Below, one piece after another: positions 51,500 to 60,436 of a stretch of 64,000 bases of DNA; the first letter of the stretch is position 1; each line of letters begins with the position of its first letter. This DNA is from Marinobacterium rhizophilum (GTDB taxonomy: Bacteria; Pseudomonadota; Gammaproteobacteria; Pseudomonadales; Balneatricaceae). Both the position numbers and the translations under genes were made by a program. The notes beneath the pieces were generated by a model, which was not told where the DNA came from, did no database searches, and worked only from the letters and a program-made list of their open reading frames with translations. Location of the stretch: contig NZ_CP073347.1 in assembly GCF_024397915.1 (NCBI RefSeq), positions 1,426,001 through 1,490,000 of the forward strand, given 5' to 3'.

Positions 51500-52882
51500 T
51501 TGAACACCCGAAACCGCTCACCCCGCCTGCACCTGACGGAAGCCCGCGCCCTGCTAAAGCTCGGTGGCCCCATCATGGTTGCACAGCTGTCGCAGACCGC
51601 CATGGGCTTTGTCGACACCCTGATGGCCGGCCGCGTCAGCGCGCGGGACCTCGCCGCCGTCGCGCTCGGCAACGGCATCTGGCTACCGGTCTTTCTGGCC
51701 CTCTCCGGCGTGCTGATGGCCGCGACCCCCATGACGGCACAGCACCTTGGCGCCCACCAACCCCGCGCCGCCGGCGCGGTACTGCAGCAGGGTTTCTGGA
51801 TCGCGCTGCTGGCGGGCACCCTGGCTTTTTTCAGCGTACGCAACTGTGCCTGGCTGCTGGAGCAGCTGCAGGTCGCACCGGATCTTGCGGCCATGACCCA
51901 GGCCTACCTGAGAGGCATTTCCTGGGGCCTGCCGGCGATATTGCTGTACCAGCTGATCCGCAGCTTTTGCGAAGGCTTCGGCCTGACCCGTGTCGTCATG
52001 AAAATCGGGCTGCTGGGACTGCTGTGCAACATCCCCCTGAACTACATCTTCATTTACGGCAAGCTTGGTCTGCCCGCCATGGGTGGCGTCGGCTGCGGCT
52101 GGGCCACCAGCATTGTCATGCTGATCATGCTGCTGGCGGGCAGCCTGTACCTGTGGCGCAACCCCGCCTTTAAGACAGCCGCACCGCTCGCCCGCTGGCA
52201 ATGGCCTCGCCTGCAGGCAAGCCGGCAGTTTCTGCAACTGGGGCTGCCGATCGGCGTTTCCCTGCTGATTGAAGTCAGCATGTTTTCCCTCATCGCCCTG
52301 CTGCTCGCCCCCCGGGGCGATATCACCGTGGCGGCACACCAGATCACCATGAGCTTCACCGGCCTTACCTTTATGCTGCCGCTGAGCATTGCGATGGCCA
52401 TTACCATTCGCGTCGGTCACCTGGTCGGCGCCGGCGACCCAGTTCAGGCTCGGCGCAGCGCCCTTACCGGTACCCTGCTGGCACTGGCATGCGCCCTGGT
52501 ATCCTGCAGCATCATGCTGATGTTTGCGCTGCAAATTGCCAGCCTCTATAGCCCCAACCCCGTTGTCATTGCCCTGGCCGCCCAGCTGATGACCATTGCC
52601 GCCTTCTTCCAGTTTTCCGACAGCATCCAGGTCGCCGCCGCCGGCGCCCTGCGCGGCTACAAGGACACCAGCATGCCGCTGCTGCTGGTCTTCCTTGCCT
52701 ACTGGGGGGTCGGCATGCCGGCCGGTTACGTCCTTGGGCTCACCGACCTGCTGGGCCCATCCCGGGGCGCAGCGGGGTTCTGGTACGGCCTGGTGCTGGG
52801 CCTCAGTCTTGGTGCCCTGCTGCTCGGTGCACGCCTGACATGGATGACAGGACGCCACCTCAGCCGCCGGACAGCAGACTGA
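51500..52882 (+). CDS. MATE family multidrug/Na+ antiporter (NorM-like)
   Basis: This is a 460-residue inner-membrane exporter with about 12 helices in two similar halves. It has the MATE motifs LGGPIMVAQLSQTAMGFVDTLMAG (cut here to its character: start of helix 1) and LPLSIAMAITIRVGHLVGAG in the second half. NorM proteins export cationic drugs with Na+ or H+. The start looks like TTG at 51500; no better codon lies before helix 1. The upstream tandem repeat may affect its expression. Confidence 0.9.
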   Translation: MNTRNRSPRLHLTEARALLKLGGPIMVAQLSQTAMGFVDTLMAGRVSARDLAAVALGNGIWLPVFLALSGVLMAATPMTAQHLGAHQPRAAGAVLQQGFWIALLAGTLAFFSVRNCAWLLEQLQVAPDLAAMTQAYLRGISWGLPAILLYQLIRSFCEGFGLTRVVMKIGLLGLLCNIPLNYIFIYGKLGLPAMGGVGCGWATSIVMLIMLLAGSLYLWRNPAFKTAAPLARWQWPRLQASRQFLQLGLPIGVSLLIEVSMFSLIALLLAPRGDITVAAHQITMSFTGLTFMLPLSIAMAITIRVGHLVGAGDPVQARRSALTGTLLALACALVSCSIMLMFALQIASLYSPNPVVIALAAQLMTIAAFFQFSDSIQVAAAGALRGYKDTSMPLLLVFLAYWGVGMPAGYVLGLTDLLGPSRGAAGFWYGLVLGLSLGALLLGARLTWMTGRHLSRRTAD

Positions 52883-52887
52883 ACGCC

Positions 52888-53970
52888 ATGCCGGCCGCAC
52901 GCATGACCTCGCTGTTACTCTGCCTGGGCGCCCTGCTGGCCGGATGCAGTGGCACCACCCCCGAAGCCATGCTCGACAACTACAGCGAGCGCGTCGCCCG
53001 GGTACTCGAGGAGCCCATCGAGGCTGGCCTCGGCGCCACTGCAGACATCCCCCTGTTTCCGCCAAGGCGCGAGCGCCTGCTGGCGCTAACGGACCTCCGA
53101 CAGGGTCCGATTGAAGTCCTGGCGCTGCGCCACTGTGACCTGCTGGGGCTCATTGCACAGCGCAACAGCTCGCTGGGAAAGGTGATGCGCCCATCCGGGC
53201 AGCTAGTGTACGAACTCCGCCTGCTGCACCAGGTACGCGACTGCCTCTCCCGGCTGTCCCAGGACCCCGATGCCGACCCGCAACTGAAGTTGCAGCTTGC
53301 CGAAATCGAGCAGATCAAGACGCGGGAACTGCCCGCCGTGCTCTGGAACGCGGTCTATGCCTCGAGCGAAATGGAGGCCAACTTTTCCCGTGGCGACCCG
53401 GCATTGCCATTGCGCGGCAAGGACGATGAGACCGCCGACAGCGACGAAGCGGCCCTGCGTAGCCTGCAGGCGCTCGCCAATATACAGACCCTGACAAGCA
53501 CTCCCGACTGGGCCCTGCCCGCGGATCTGGACGGGCTGGAACAGCACTACCAGGTCCTGAACGCCAACCGCTTTGGTAGCCAGTGGCTCAAGTCACTCTG
53601 GCTACTGACCGGAACCCTGGAGCACACCGCCCAGGCACTGGAGCGCCGTGAACAGCGCGGGAGCATCTGCCCGCAACAAAGGCCCACCCCCAGGGCCCGT
53701 ATCCTGCTCAACGTTTTCAGGCTCTATTACGCCGGCGAAGTGCAGCCCTACCTCGCCCGGGTACATCGCAGCGGAGAGCGCTGGAAAGCCCTGCACGAAC
53801 AGTTGCTGAGCCAGCTCCCCGCCACACCCGGGATGCGGGAGTACCAATGGCAGGTCTTCGCAACAGCCAATCCTGACAGCCTGTGGCAGCGCTACAGCCA
53901 GGCCCGGGACCGGCACACCCGCAGCTGGCAGGCGACACTGCGCAACTGCCAGCTGATGCCGGGCAGCTGA
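52888..53970 (+). CDS. DUF3080-like lipoprotein
   Basis: This 360-residue protein has a lipoprotein signal: hydrophobic LLLCLGALLAG followed by the lipobox cysteine (about residue 20). The mature part is helical, with LRHCDLLGLIAQRNSSLGKV and LLHQVRDC. I place it in DUF3080 with moderate confidence; the family has no known function. It starts six bases after the MATE stop and may be co-transcribed. ATGs at 52888 and 52903 are both plausible. Confidence 0.7.
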   Translation: MPAARMTSLLLCLGALLAGCSGTTPEAMLDNYSERVARVLEEPIEAGLGATADIPLFPPRRERLLALTDLRQGPIEVLALRHCDLLGLIAQRNSSLGKVMRPSGQLVYELRLLHQVRDCLSRLSQDPDADPQLKLQLAEIEQIKTRELPAVLWNAVYASSEMEANFSRGDPALPLRGKDDETADSDEAALRSLQALANIQTLTSTPDWALPADLDGLEQHYQVLNANRFGSQWLKSLWLLTGTLEHTAQALERREQRGSICPQQRPTPRARILLNVFRLYYAGEVQPYLARVHRSGERWKALHEQLLSQLPATPGMREYQWQVFATANPDSLWQRYSQARDRHTRSWQATLRNCQLMPGS

Positions 53971-53984
53971 GGCCCGACGCAATC

Positions 53985-54001
53985 GTTCAAGAATATTGAA
54001 C
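53985..54001. promoter_or_regulatory. Palindromic operator candidate upstream of azoR
   Basis: GTTCAA-GAATA-TTGAAC has perfect 6-bp arms and a five-base spacer, 83 bases before the azoR start. Quinone- or redox-responsive LysR and MarR proteins bind such sites. No regulator gene is adjacent. Confidence 0.5.
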
Positions 54002-54084
54002 TAAATGCTGAAGTTTTTCCGCTTTTTATCGCATCCAGGACATAGATAATGACTCCATCAACCCACTGTTGCGGAGTTAAACAC

Positions 54085-54675
54085 ATGACCAAGGTACTCG
54101 TTATTCAATCCAGCGCCCTGAACGAAACCTCCAACACCCGCCTGCTGACGACGAAGCTGCTGGCCCGCCTGGGTCGCGATGCGCAGATCGCCGTCACCAC
54201 CCGCGACCTGGCCCAGGATCAGCTGCCCCACATCACCGACCAGACACTGGGCGCCTTTTTCACCCCGGCCGATCAGCGCAGTGACGAACAGAACGCGATT
54301 ATCGCCCTGTCCGACACCCTGGTAGGGGAGCTGATGGACACCGATATCCTGATCATCGCCGCGCCCATGTACAACTTCGGCGTACCCTCGACCCTGAAGG
54401 CCTACTTCGACCATATCGCCCGCGCCGGCGTAACGTTCAAATACACTGAAACCGGTCCCGTTGGCCTGGTACAGAACAAGCAGGCCTACATTGTCACGGC
54501 CACGGGCGGCATCCACGCCGGTACGCCACGGGACTTCGTTGCGCCCTACGTTGAAACCTTCCTTGGCTTCATCGGCATCAATGCGGTAGAAACCTTTGCC
54601 GCCGAGGGCATGAGCATGCCAGACATGAAGGACCAGTCGCTGAACCAGGTGATGAGCGCCATTGAGCAGCTGTAA
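54085..54675 (+). CDS. azoR: FMN-dependent NADH azoreductase
   Basis: AzoR is a flavodoxin-fold enzyme that reduces quinones and azo compounds by two electrons and protects against quinone stress. The 196-residue protein has VIQSSALNETSNTRLL at the start, APMYNFGVPSTLKAYFDHIARAG and TATGGIHAG for FMN binding. I chose the ATG at 54085 (GGAG eight bases upstream). Next to it is a glutathionyl-hydroquinone reductase, so a quinone-detoxification pair is likely. Confidence 0.94.
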   Translation: MTKVLVIQSSALNETSNTRLLTTKLLARLGRDAQIAVTTRDLAQDQLPHITDQTLGAFFTPADQRSDEQNAIIALSDTLVGELMDTDILIIAAPMYNFGVPSTLKAYFDHIARAGVTFKYTETGPVGLVQNKQAYIVTATGGIHAGTPRDFVAPYVETFLGFIGINAVETFAAEGMSMPDMKDQSLNQVMSAIEQL

Positions 54676-54782
54676 CCTTACGGCCTGCGCACCGCAGCAC
54701 CCAGGGCCTGCGCCGAGACACCGGCCAGTCCCTGCCTGACACCGCTTCATTCACGCCCACAGCAACCACAAAGGTAAAACCC

Positions 54783-55769
54783 ATGGGATTACTCGTAGAC
54801 GGGCAATGGCACGACCAGTGGTACGACACCGAAAGCCGGCAAGGTGCCTTCGTGCGGGACGAGTCCCGCTTTCGCAACTGGATTGGTGACGGCGACTTCC
54901 CGGCCGAAGCCGGGCGCTATCACCTTTACGTATCCCTGGCCTGCCCCTGGGCACATCGCACCCTGATAGCCCGTCGCATCAAGGGCCTTGAGGACATCAT
55001 CAGCGTCAGCAGCGTGCACCCGCTGATGGCCAGCAACGGCTGGGAATACCAGCAAGACCCGGCCTTCGCCAACCCCGACCACCCCGCCGGCGACCCGTTG
55101 TACCACAGCCGCTTCCACCACGAGCTCTATACCCGCGCCCAGCGCGATTACAGCGGACGCGTTACCGTGCCGCTATTGTGGGACAAGCAGCGGCACACCA
55201 TCGTCAGCAACGAGTCGGCGGACATCATGCGCATGTTCAACAGCGCCTTTTCCCATCTCGTCGACCAGGGCCCCGATCTCTACCCGCCTGAACTGCGCCA
55301 CGAGATCGACGAGATCAACGCGTTCGTCTACACGCGCATCAATAATGGCGTGTATCGCTGCGGCTTTGCGACAACCCAGAGCGCCTACAGGGAGGCCTTT
55401 GACGCGCTCTTTGACGCCCTGGACAGGCTCGAGCGGCGCCTGGGCCAGCAGCGCTACCTGCTGGGCGCGCGGATAACCGAAGCCGACTGGCGCCTCTTTA
55501 CCACCCTGGTGCGCTTCGATGCGGTCTACCACGGCCACTTCAAGACCAATCTGCGCACCCTCAGCCAGTACCCCAACCTGTCGGGCTACCTGCGTGAGCT
55601 GTACCAGTGGCCGGGCATCAGCACCACGGTTGACATGCGCCAGATCAAGCACCACTACTATCGCAGCCACAGCAGCATCAACCCCACCGGCATAGTGCCA
55701 GAGGGTCCCGCACTGGCATTGCACGAACCCCACGACCGCGCCCGCTTTAACGCGCAATTTCAGCCCTGA
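54783..55769 (+). CDS. yqjG: Glutathionyl-hydroquinone reductase (YqjG/EcGHR type)
   Basis: This is a 328-residue glutathione transferase of the Xi class that removes glutathione from glutathionyl-hydroquinones. The catalytic cysteine is Cys54 in SLACPWAHRT. The N-terminal FRNWIGDGDFPAEAGRYHLYVS and the VPLLWDKQRHTIVSNESADI segments are standard. A strong AAAGG precedes the ATG. It lies 107 bases after azoR. Confidence 0.94.
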   Translation: MGLLVDGQWHDQWYDTESRQGAFVRDESRFRNWIGDGDFPAEAGRYHLYVSLACPWAHRTLIARRIKGLEDIISVSSVHPLMASNGWEYQQDPAFANPDHPAGDPLYHSRFHHELYTRAQRDYSGRVTVPLLWDKQRHTIVSNESADIMRMFNSAFSHLVDQGPDLYPPELRHEIDEINAFVYTRINNGVYRCGFATTQSAYREAFDALFDALDRLERRLGQQRYLLGARITEADWRLFTTLVRFDAVYHGHFKTNLRTLSQYPNLSGYLRELYQWPGISTTVDMRQIKHHYYRSHSSINPTGIVPEGPALALHEPHDRARFNAQFQP

Positions 55770-55833
55770 GACCGCCTGCTGGCCTTGAGCAAAACAGCGG
55801 GATGATCCATGATGATCTTCCCTAAGGAACAGG

Positions 55834-56553
55834 ATGTACCTGGTGCAATCGCAACGACGCCATCAGCAGGACACGGCAGGCCCCCGGCCAGCGCTGCGCA
55901 CGCTGCTGTTGTTGCTATTGTGCCTGACCGTGTCGGCAAGCCTGGTGCTGATGGCCGACAACAGCAGCGGCGTTCGTCTGAGCCAGGCGGCCATCAACGA
56001 ACTGGGCCAGACTTACGGCGAACCCGCCCGACGCCGCCTCGCCTCCTGGCAACGCCTGCTGGCAGACCTTGCCGAGGCTGACGAGACCACCAAGCTGCGC
56101 GAAGTGAACCGCTTCTTCAACCAGGTGCGCTTTCTCGACGATATCGTCCACTGGAAAAAGACCGACTACTGGGCCACCCCGGTGGAGTTCCTGGTCAGCA
56201 ACGGCGGGGACTGCGAAGACTTTTCCATCGCCAAGTACTACACCCTGCGCGAACTCGGCGTGCCGATCGAAAAAATGAGCATTGCCTACGTCAAGGCGCT
56301 GGAGCTGAACCAGGCGCACATGGTGCTAACCTACTACCCGACGCCCAGCGCGGTCCCCCTGGTCCTGGACAACCTGATTTCCGACATCAAACCTGCCAGC
56401 CAGCGCCCGGACCTGCTGCACGTATACAGCTTTAACGGCGACAATCTCTGGCTGACCAAAAAAGGCCGACGCGCCGACCTGGTCGGCGCCTCGGATCGAC
56501 TCAAGCCCTGGGTTCAGTTGCAGTCGAGGATCAATCAACAGCATGACCAGTAG
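55834..56553 (+). CDS. lapG: LapG-type periplasmic cysteine protease
   Basis: LapG cuts the large adhesin LapA and releases cells from biofilms when c-di-GMP is low. The 239-residue protein has an N-terminal membrane/signal segment (about 21-40) and the transglutaminase-like triad Cys127 (GGDCEDF), His162 (AHMVLTY) and Asp179. The acidic residues 126 and 128 match the calcium-binding site of LapG. It is followed by lapD after 15 bases. An adhesin gene is not in the window. Confidence 0.94.
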   Translation: MYLVQSQRRHQQDTAGPRPALRTLLLLLLCLTVSASLVLMADNSSGVRLSQAAINELGQTYGEPARRRLASWQRLLADLAEADETTKLREVNRFFNQVRFLDDIVHWKKTDYWATPVEFLVSNGGDCEDFSIAKYYTLRELGVPIEKMSIAYVKALELNQAHMVLTYYPTPSAVPLVLDNLISDIKPASQRPDLLHVYSFNGDNLWLTKKGRRADLVGASDRLKPWVQLQSRINQQHDQ

Positions 56554-56568
56554 ACACAGGAAGATACC

Positions 56569-58515
56569 ATGTCACTCGTAAACCAGTTGATCGCCGCCAC
56601 GCTTGCGGTAATGTTGGGACTGGCCGGCGGCACGATCTATATCGTATCGGACAGTTCCAAGCGGATGCTGACCAACCAGCTGGAATCCCATGCCCTGGAT
56701 ACGGCGACGCACCTGGGGCTCTACCTGGCGCCCTATATCGCCAGCCGCGATGCCGCCACGGTTGAAACCACGGTCAACGCCATCTTCGACAGCGGCTTTT
56801 ACCAGCGCATCAATGTGGTCACCGCGGACGGCAGCATGCTGTTCAGCAAGACCACGCCACCGGTCATCGGCAACACCGTTCCCCAGTGGTTCGTCGACCT
56901 GGTCGAGCTGACCCCTCCCGCCATGACCCGTGAAGTCACCTACAACTGGACCAAGAGCGGCTCCATCTTTGTGCAGGGACACCCCGGCTATGCCTACCTG
57001 GCCTACTGGCGCGTTGCCCAGGAGACCCTGATCTGGTTCCTGTTTCTGGCCCTGATCTCCACCCTGGCTATCAGCCTGATCCTGCGCATCATCCTGCGCC
57101 CGCTCAAGGGCGTAGAGGATCAGGCCATCGCCCTGACACACAAGCAGTACATCGAACAGCCGCGCATTCCGAAAACCCGCGAGCTGCGCCGTGTCGTCGA
57201 AGCCATGAACCAGATGGTGCGCCAGGTGCACCAGATGTTCGAGGAGCAAAGCCAGAACATCGAAGAGCTGCGGCGCCAGGCCTACCGCGATGACCTCACC
57301 GGCCTGCCCAACCCCCGCGCCACCCGGGCCCAGCTCGGCGAACGGCTGGACTACCGCCAGGATTTCGGCCCCTGCGCCCTGCTCTATGTTCACATCGACA
57401 ACCTGCAGGCACTCAACCAGGCACTGGGGGCCGAGAAAACCGACAACTTTATCCGCCTGCTGGCCTCCCAGCTTGGCGAAACCGGCGCCACTGCCGGCGA
57501 TCACATCATCGGGCGCCTCGGTGGCGCCGACTTTGCGCTGCTGCTGAAATTGCCGCCGCCCGACCAGCTACAGCGCGATGTTAACGGCCTGCTGACCCGC
57601 ATCGACCAGGACTACCAGCAACTGCGCCAGAGCGAAACCCAGACACAGGCCCCGGTGCGTATCGGTATTGCCCTGGGCACCGATCAGACCGGCGCCGCCC
57701 AGCTACAATCCAATGCCCACCTTGGCGTCGAGAAAGCCCAGCAGGACGACAAGCGTACGCACCAGTTCCGGGCCGCCGGTGATCCGCAGCCGACGGATGA
57801 GAGCTGGCACGAGCATGTCTCCGCCGCCATCGCCCAGCAACAGATATTCCTGCAGGCACAGCCCGTCATCGCCACCGATGAACGTCCGCTGCACCAGGAA
57901 GTGTTCGCCCGCATTCTCAATCAGGACAACAACCCCTGCAGTGCCGGTGACTTTATCAGCGTGGTGCGCGAACTGGGCCTCATGATCGACATGGACCGCG
58001 CCGTGGTCAATCACGCGCTGGAGTACCTGCAGCAGGGCCCCGCAACGGCCGCACTGGCCATCAACCTTTCCAACGAATCCGCCACCGATGCCAGTTTTTG
58101 CCAGTGGTTACTGGAGCGCCTGACAACGCTGAACCAGCGGTCACGCCTGTGCATCGAGCTGAACGAATCCTCGGTGCTCAACAACCTGACCGGCATTGGA
58201 AACCTGCGCGCTGCGCTGCGCACGCTCGGGTGCAGTTTTGGTGTCGACAACTTTGGCGTCCATCCCAGTGGATTTGGCTACCTCTACAAGCTGCAGCCCG
58301 ACTACATCAAGATCGACGGGTCCCTGTTGCATGACATCGACAGCGATGCCCAGGACCAGTTCTTCGTCAGCAGCCTGGTCAGCGTGGCCCACAGCCTGGA
58401 TATTGCCGCCTACGCCGAACGCGTGGAACGCCCCAGCCAGCTGACCCAGCTGTTGCGCCTCAAGATCGATGCAACCCAGGGCTTCCTGCACGGCACACCC
58501 GGAGCACTCGAATAA
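56569..58515 (+). CDS. lapD: LapD-type c-di-GMP receptor (degenerate GGDEF-EAL)
   Basis: LapD senses cytoplasmic c-di-GMP and holds LapG inactive in the periplasm. The 648-residue protein has a transmembrane helix at about 5-25, a periplasmic domain, a second helix at about 153-175, HAMP, then GGDEF-like and EAL-like domains. Both catalytic motifs are broken (GRLGGADF and QEVFAR where GGDEF and EAL would be), as expected for a receptor. NNFGVH-type and YIKIDGSLL segments keep the EAL fold. It is in an operon with lapG. Confidence 0.95.
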   Translation: MSLVNQLIAATLAVMLGLAGGTIYIVSDSSKRMLTNQLESHALDTATHLGLYLAPYIASRDAATVETTVNAIFDSGFYQRINVVTADGSMLFSKTTPPVIGNTVPQWFVDLVELTPPAMTREVTYNWTKSGSIFVQGHPGYAYLAYWRVAQETLIWFLFLALISTLAISLILRIILRPLKGVEDQAIALTHKQYIEQPRIPKTRELRRVVEAMNQMVRQVHQMFEEQSQNIEELRRQAYRDDLTGLPNPRATRAQLGERLDYRQDFGPCALLYVHIDNLQALNQALGAEKTDNFIRLLASQLGETGATAGDHIIGRLGGADFALLLKLPPPDQLQRDVNGLLTRIDQDYQQLRQSETQTQAPVRIGIALGTDQTGAAQLQSNAHLGVEKAQQDDKRTHQFRAAGDPQPTDESWHEHVSAAIAQQQIFLQAQPVIATDERPLHQEVFARILNQDNNPCSAGDFISVVRELGLMIDMDRAVVNHALEYLQQGPATAALAINLSNESATDASFCQWLLERLTTLNQRSRLCIELNESSVLNNLTGIGNLRAALRTLGCSFGVDNFGVHPSGFGYLYKLQPDYIKIDGSLLHDIDSDAQDQFFVSSLVSVAHSLDIAAYAERVERPSQLTQLLRLKIDATQGFLHGTPGALE

Positions 58516-58546
58516 GCCGGCAGCGGACCCCGCCTTGTGACAACGC

Positions 58547-58579
58547 AAAAAAAAGTGCTGCAATCGCAGCACCTTTTTT
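58547..58579. terminator. Bidirectional terminator between lapD and trxC
   Basis: GTGCTGC (58555-58561) pairs with GCAGCAC (58566-58572) around AATC, flanked by an A-run before and a T-run after. It works for lapD on plus and, read the other way, for trxC on minus. Confidence 0.93.
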
Positions 58580-58616
58580 ATAACCAGCTTGAAGCGGACG
58601 CCTAGTCCTGCGCCCC

Positions 58617-59054
58617 TTAGCTGAATGCGCGCAACCAGCGCTCAAACCCGCCCGCATCCATGGCGCCGGCCTGGCGCCCCAGCTCCCGCCCACCCTTGAG
58701 CACCAGCAAGGTCGGTATACTGCGCACGGCAAAGCGCTGCGCCAGTTCAGGCAGTTTTTCGGTATCCACCTTAATAAAGCGGCAATGCGGCTCCAGCCGC
58801 GTCGCAGTCGCCGCAAACACCGGTGCCATCATTTTGCAGGGCCCGCACCAGGACGCCCAGAAATCGACGACCACCGGAATATCGGACCGACCTGCCAGCT
58901 TGTCAAAAGCCGCGGCAGACGTGATTTCGACCGGCGCACCCACAAAGAGCGCCTCCTTGCAGCGACCGCAACGCGGCGCCTCAACCAGGCGCTGCGCCGG
59001 CAGCCGATTGGTCACCAAACAGTGGGGGCAGCAGATATTCAACGATTCGGACAC
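58617..59054 (-). CDS. trxC: Thioredoxin 2
   Basis: TrxC is a zinc-binding thioredoxin used in oxidative stress. The 145-residue protein starts at GTG 59054 with the zinc motif CPHC...CGRC in the first 30 residues, and then the thioredoxin fold with WASWCGPCKMMAP. The frame is open for 31 more residues upstream, without family similarity. It lies 99 bases after the ProQ-family gene. Confidence 0.93.
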   Translation of the reverse strand: MSESLNICCPHCLVTNRLPAQRLVEAPRCGRCKEALFVGAPVEITSAAAFDKLAGRSDIPVVVDFWASWCGPCKMMAPVFAATATRLEPHCRFIKVDTEKLPELAQRFAVRSIPTLLVLKGGRELGRQAGAMDAGGFERWLRAFS

Positions 59055-59153
59055 GACACAGGACCCAGACAGACAGTTAACCACCAGGCCGGACCTGGCA
59101 CCGGGATTTAAATCGCCGCCAGACCAGGCGTAGCCGATGGCGATCAAGCAGGC

Positions 59154-59744
59154 CTAACGACCCTTTAGGTTGACCAGCTGCTCGAGCTTGTTGGTCAGAC
59201 GATCGGATTTCTCCTTTTCCGCCTGCTCCTTGCGTTGCTGCTGATCACGCTCACGCCGCTGACGGTTGATTTCCTTCAGCTTGCCCTTGGCGTGTTCGGC
59301 TTCCTGCTCGGACACTTCACCGGCTGCTTCCCCCGCCAGGTCGATGCGGGCAGCGCCGGCCTGCAGGCTGCGGTAGTAAGACAGGGTACGGACATAGGAG
59401 GCCAGTGCCCGCTTGATCTTGTTCTTGGCGATTTTCTCATCCGCCAGCAGGTCTTCCTGAATGCCGATCTTGAGCGGCCGCACGCCGGTGCGGCTGAACG
59501 TCTTGGGGTAGGTTTCCATCAACAGCTTGAGCGCTGCCTGGTTCGCGACCCGGTTCTTGGAACGGGACTTGGTATTCTCGGTGCTTGCCGTATTTGCGGT
59601 ACTTGCCACGTCGTTCACGATTACGCTCTCGGACTGTTGCTTCGGGGTGTCGACGCGAATCTGTTCGCGCTGTTCAAGCAATTGATCCAGCTCACCGAGC
59701 AACTGCTCGGTCCGCTCGACCACTACATTTACATTATCGTTCAT
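59154..59744 (-). CDS. ProQ/FinO family RNA-binding protein
   Basis: This 196-residue protein has a central ProQ/FinO domain (about residues 70-135; LKLLMETYPKTFSRTGVRPLKIGIQEDLLAD, shown by its boundary only) that binds structured RNAs and sRNAs. An N-terminal low-complexity Thr/Ser/Asn stretch and a long basic, helical C-terminus flank it. E. coli ProQ is a global RNA chaperone. The gene begins five bases after tusA, so the two form a unit. Confidence 0.9.
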   Translation of the reverse strand: MNDNVNVVVERTEQLLGELDQLLEQREQIRVDTPKQQSESVIVNDVASTANTASTENTKSRSKNRVANQAALKLLMETYPKTFSRTGVRPLKIGIQEDLLADEKIAKNKIKRALASYVRTLSYYRSLQAGAARIDLAGEAAGEVSEQEAEHAKGKLKEINRQRRERDQQQRKEQAEKEKSDRLTNKLEQLVNLKGR

Positions 59745-59749
59745 CGGGC

Positions 59750-59992
59750 TCAGCCGGCTCCCTTGCGTATCAGGTATCGGTACTGCTCATTTTCCACTTC
59801 CTGGCCAAGTAGCTCGTGGCCCAGAAAGGTACAGAACTTGGGGATATCGCGCTGCGTGGATGGGTCCGTCGCTAGCACTTCGAGGACCTGTCCGGCCTGC
59901 AGCTCGCGCACCCGGGTATGCAGCAGCATCACCGGCTCCGGACAGAAGAGTCCACAGGCATCCATCACCTGATCGGGTTTTACATTGCCCAT
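59750..59992 (-). CDS. tusA: TusA/SirA family sulfur-transfer protein
   Basis: TusA passes persulfide sulfur from IscS to the TusBCD relay for 2-thiouridine in tRNA. The 80-residue protein has the family signature MDACGLFCPEPVM, with cysteines at residues 13 and 17, the first of which is the acceptor. The ATG at 59992 is chosen by length; the upstream frame stays open but is not family-like. It is the first gene before the ProQ-family gene. Confidence 0.95.
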   Translation of the reverse strand: MGNVKPDQVMDACGLFCPEPVMLLHTRVRELQAGQVLEVLATDPSTQRDIPKFCTFLGHELLGQEVENEQYRYLIRKGAG

Positions 59993-60130
59993 TTTTTCAC
60001 CAGTTGCTCTGGAACGCGGCCATTGTCGCAAATATGGCTGCGCAGAGAAAGCCACAGGGGCATTGCGATCGGTCGGAAATTCATTACGCTTAAAACATGT
60101 GTCATGCCACTGCCAGCAAGGAGCACCACC

Positions 60131-60412
60131 ATGATTCGAGTCCTGATTGAACGCCATATCGCCGACGACCTTGCCGAGCACTACGAAAAGGCCGCCCGCG
60201 CCACACTCACCGAAGCCATGCAGGCTCACGGTTTTATCTCCGGTGAAGCGTTGCACAACAGCCAGAACCCCAACCACCGCGTGGTGCTGGCCTGCTACCG
60301 CTCCATTCAGGACTGGCAGCGCTGGGCCCGCTCCCCCGAACGCCAGGAAGCCATGGCGGCGATCAACCCCATGCTCACCTGCGAAGAAAAAATTACCCTG
60401 CTGGAGCACTGA
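60131..60412 (+). CDS. Antibiotic biosynthesis monooxygenase (ABM) fold protein
   Basis: This is a 93-residue alpha/beta ferredoxin-like protein with the ABM profile (RHIADDLAEHYEKA..., HGFISGEALHN, WQRWARSPERQEAM). Members include quinol monooxygenases and proteins of unknown use. AAGGAG seven bases upstream of the ATG at 60131 fixes the start. It is divergent from tusA. No substrate can be assigned. Confidence 0.82.
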   Translation: MIRVLIERHIADDLAEHYEKAARATLTEAMQAHGFISGEALHNSQNPNHRVVLACYRSIQDWQRWARSPERQEAMAAINPMLTCEEKITLLEH

Positions 60413-60436
60413 TTCCAGATCCTGACAGGATCGACC

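Noticed and set aside
51240..51503. An 87-residue frame across the tandem repeat with a 33-residue repeat, also open on the other strand
   Set aside because: No ribosome binding site; the openness follows from the 99-base period being a multiple of three. I treat it as repeat DNA, not a gene.
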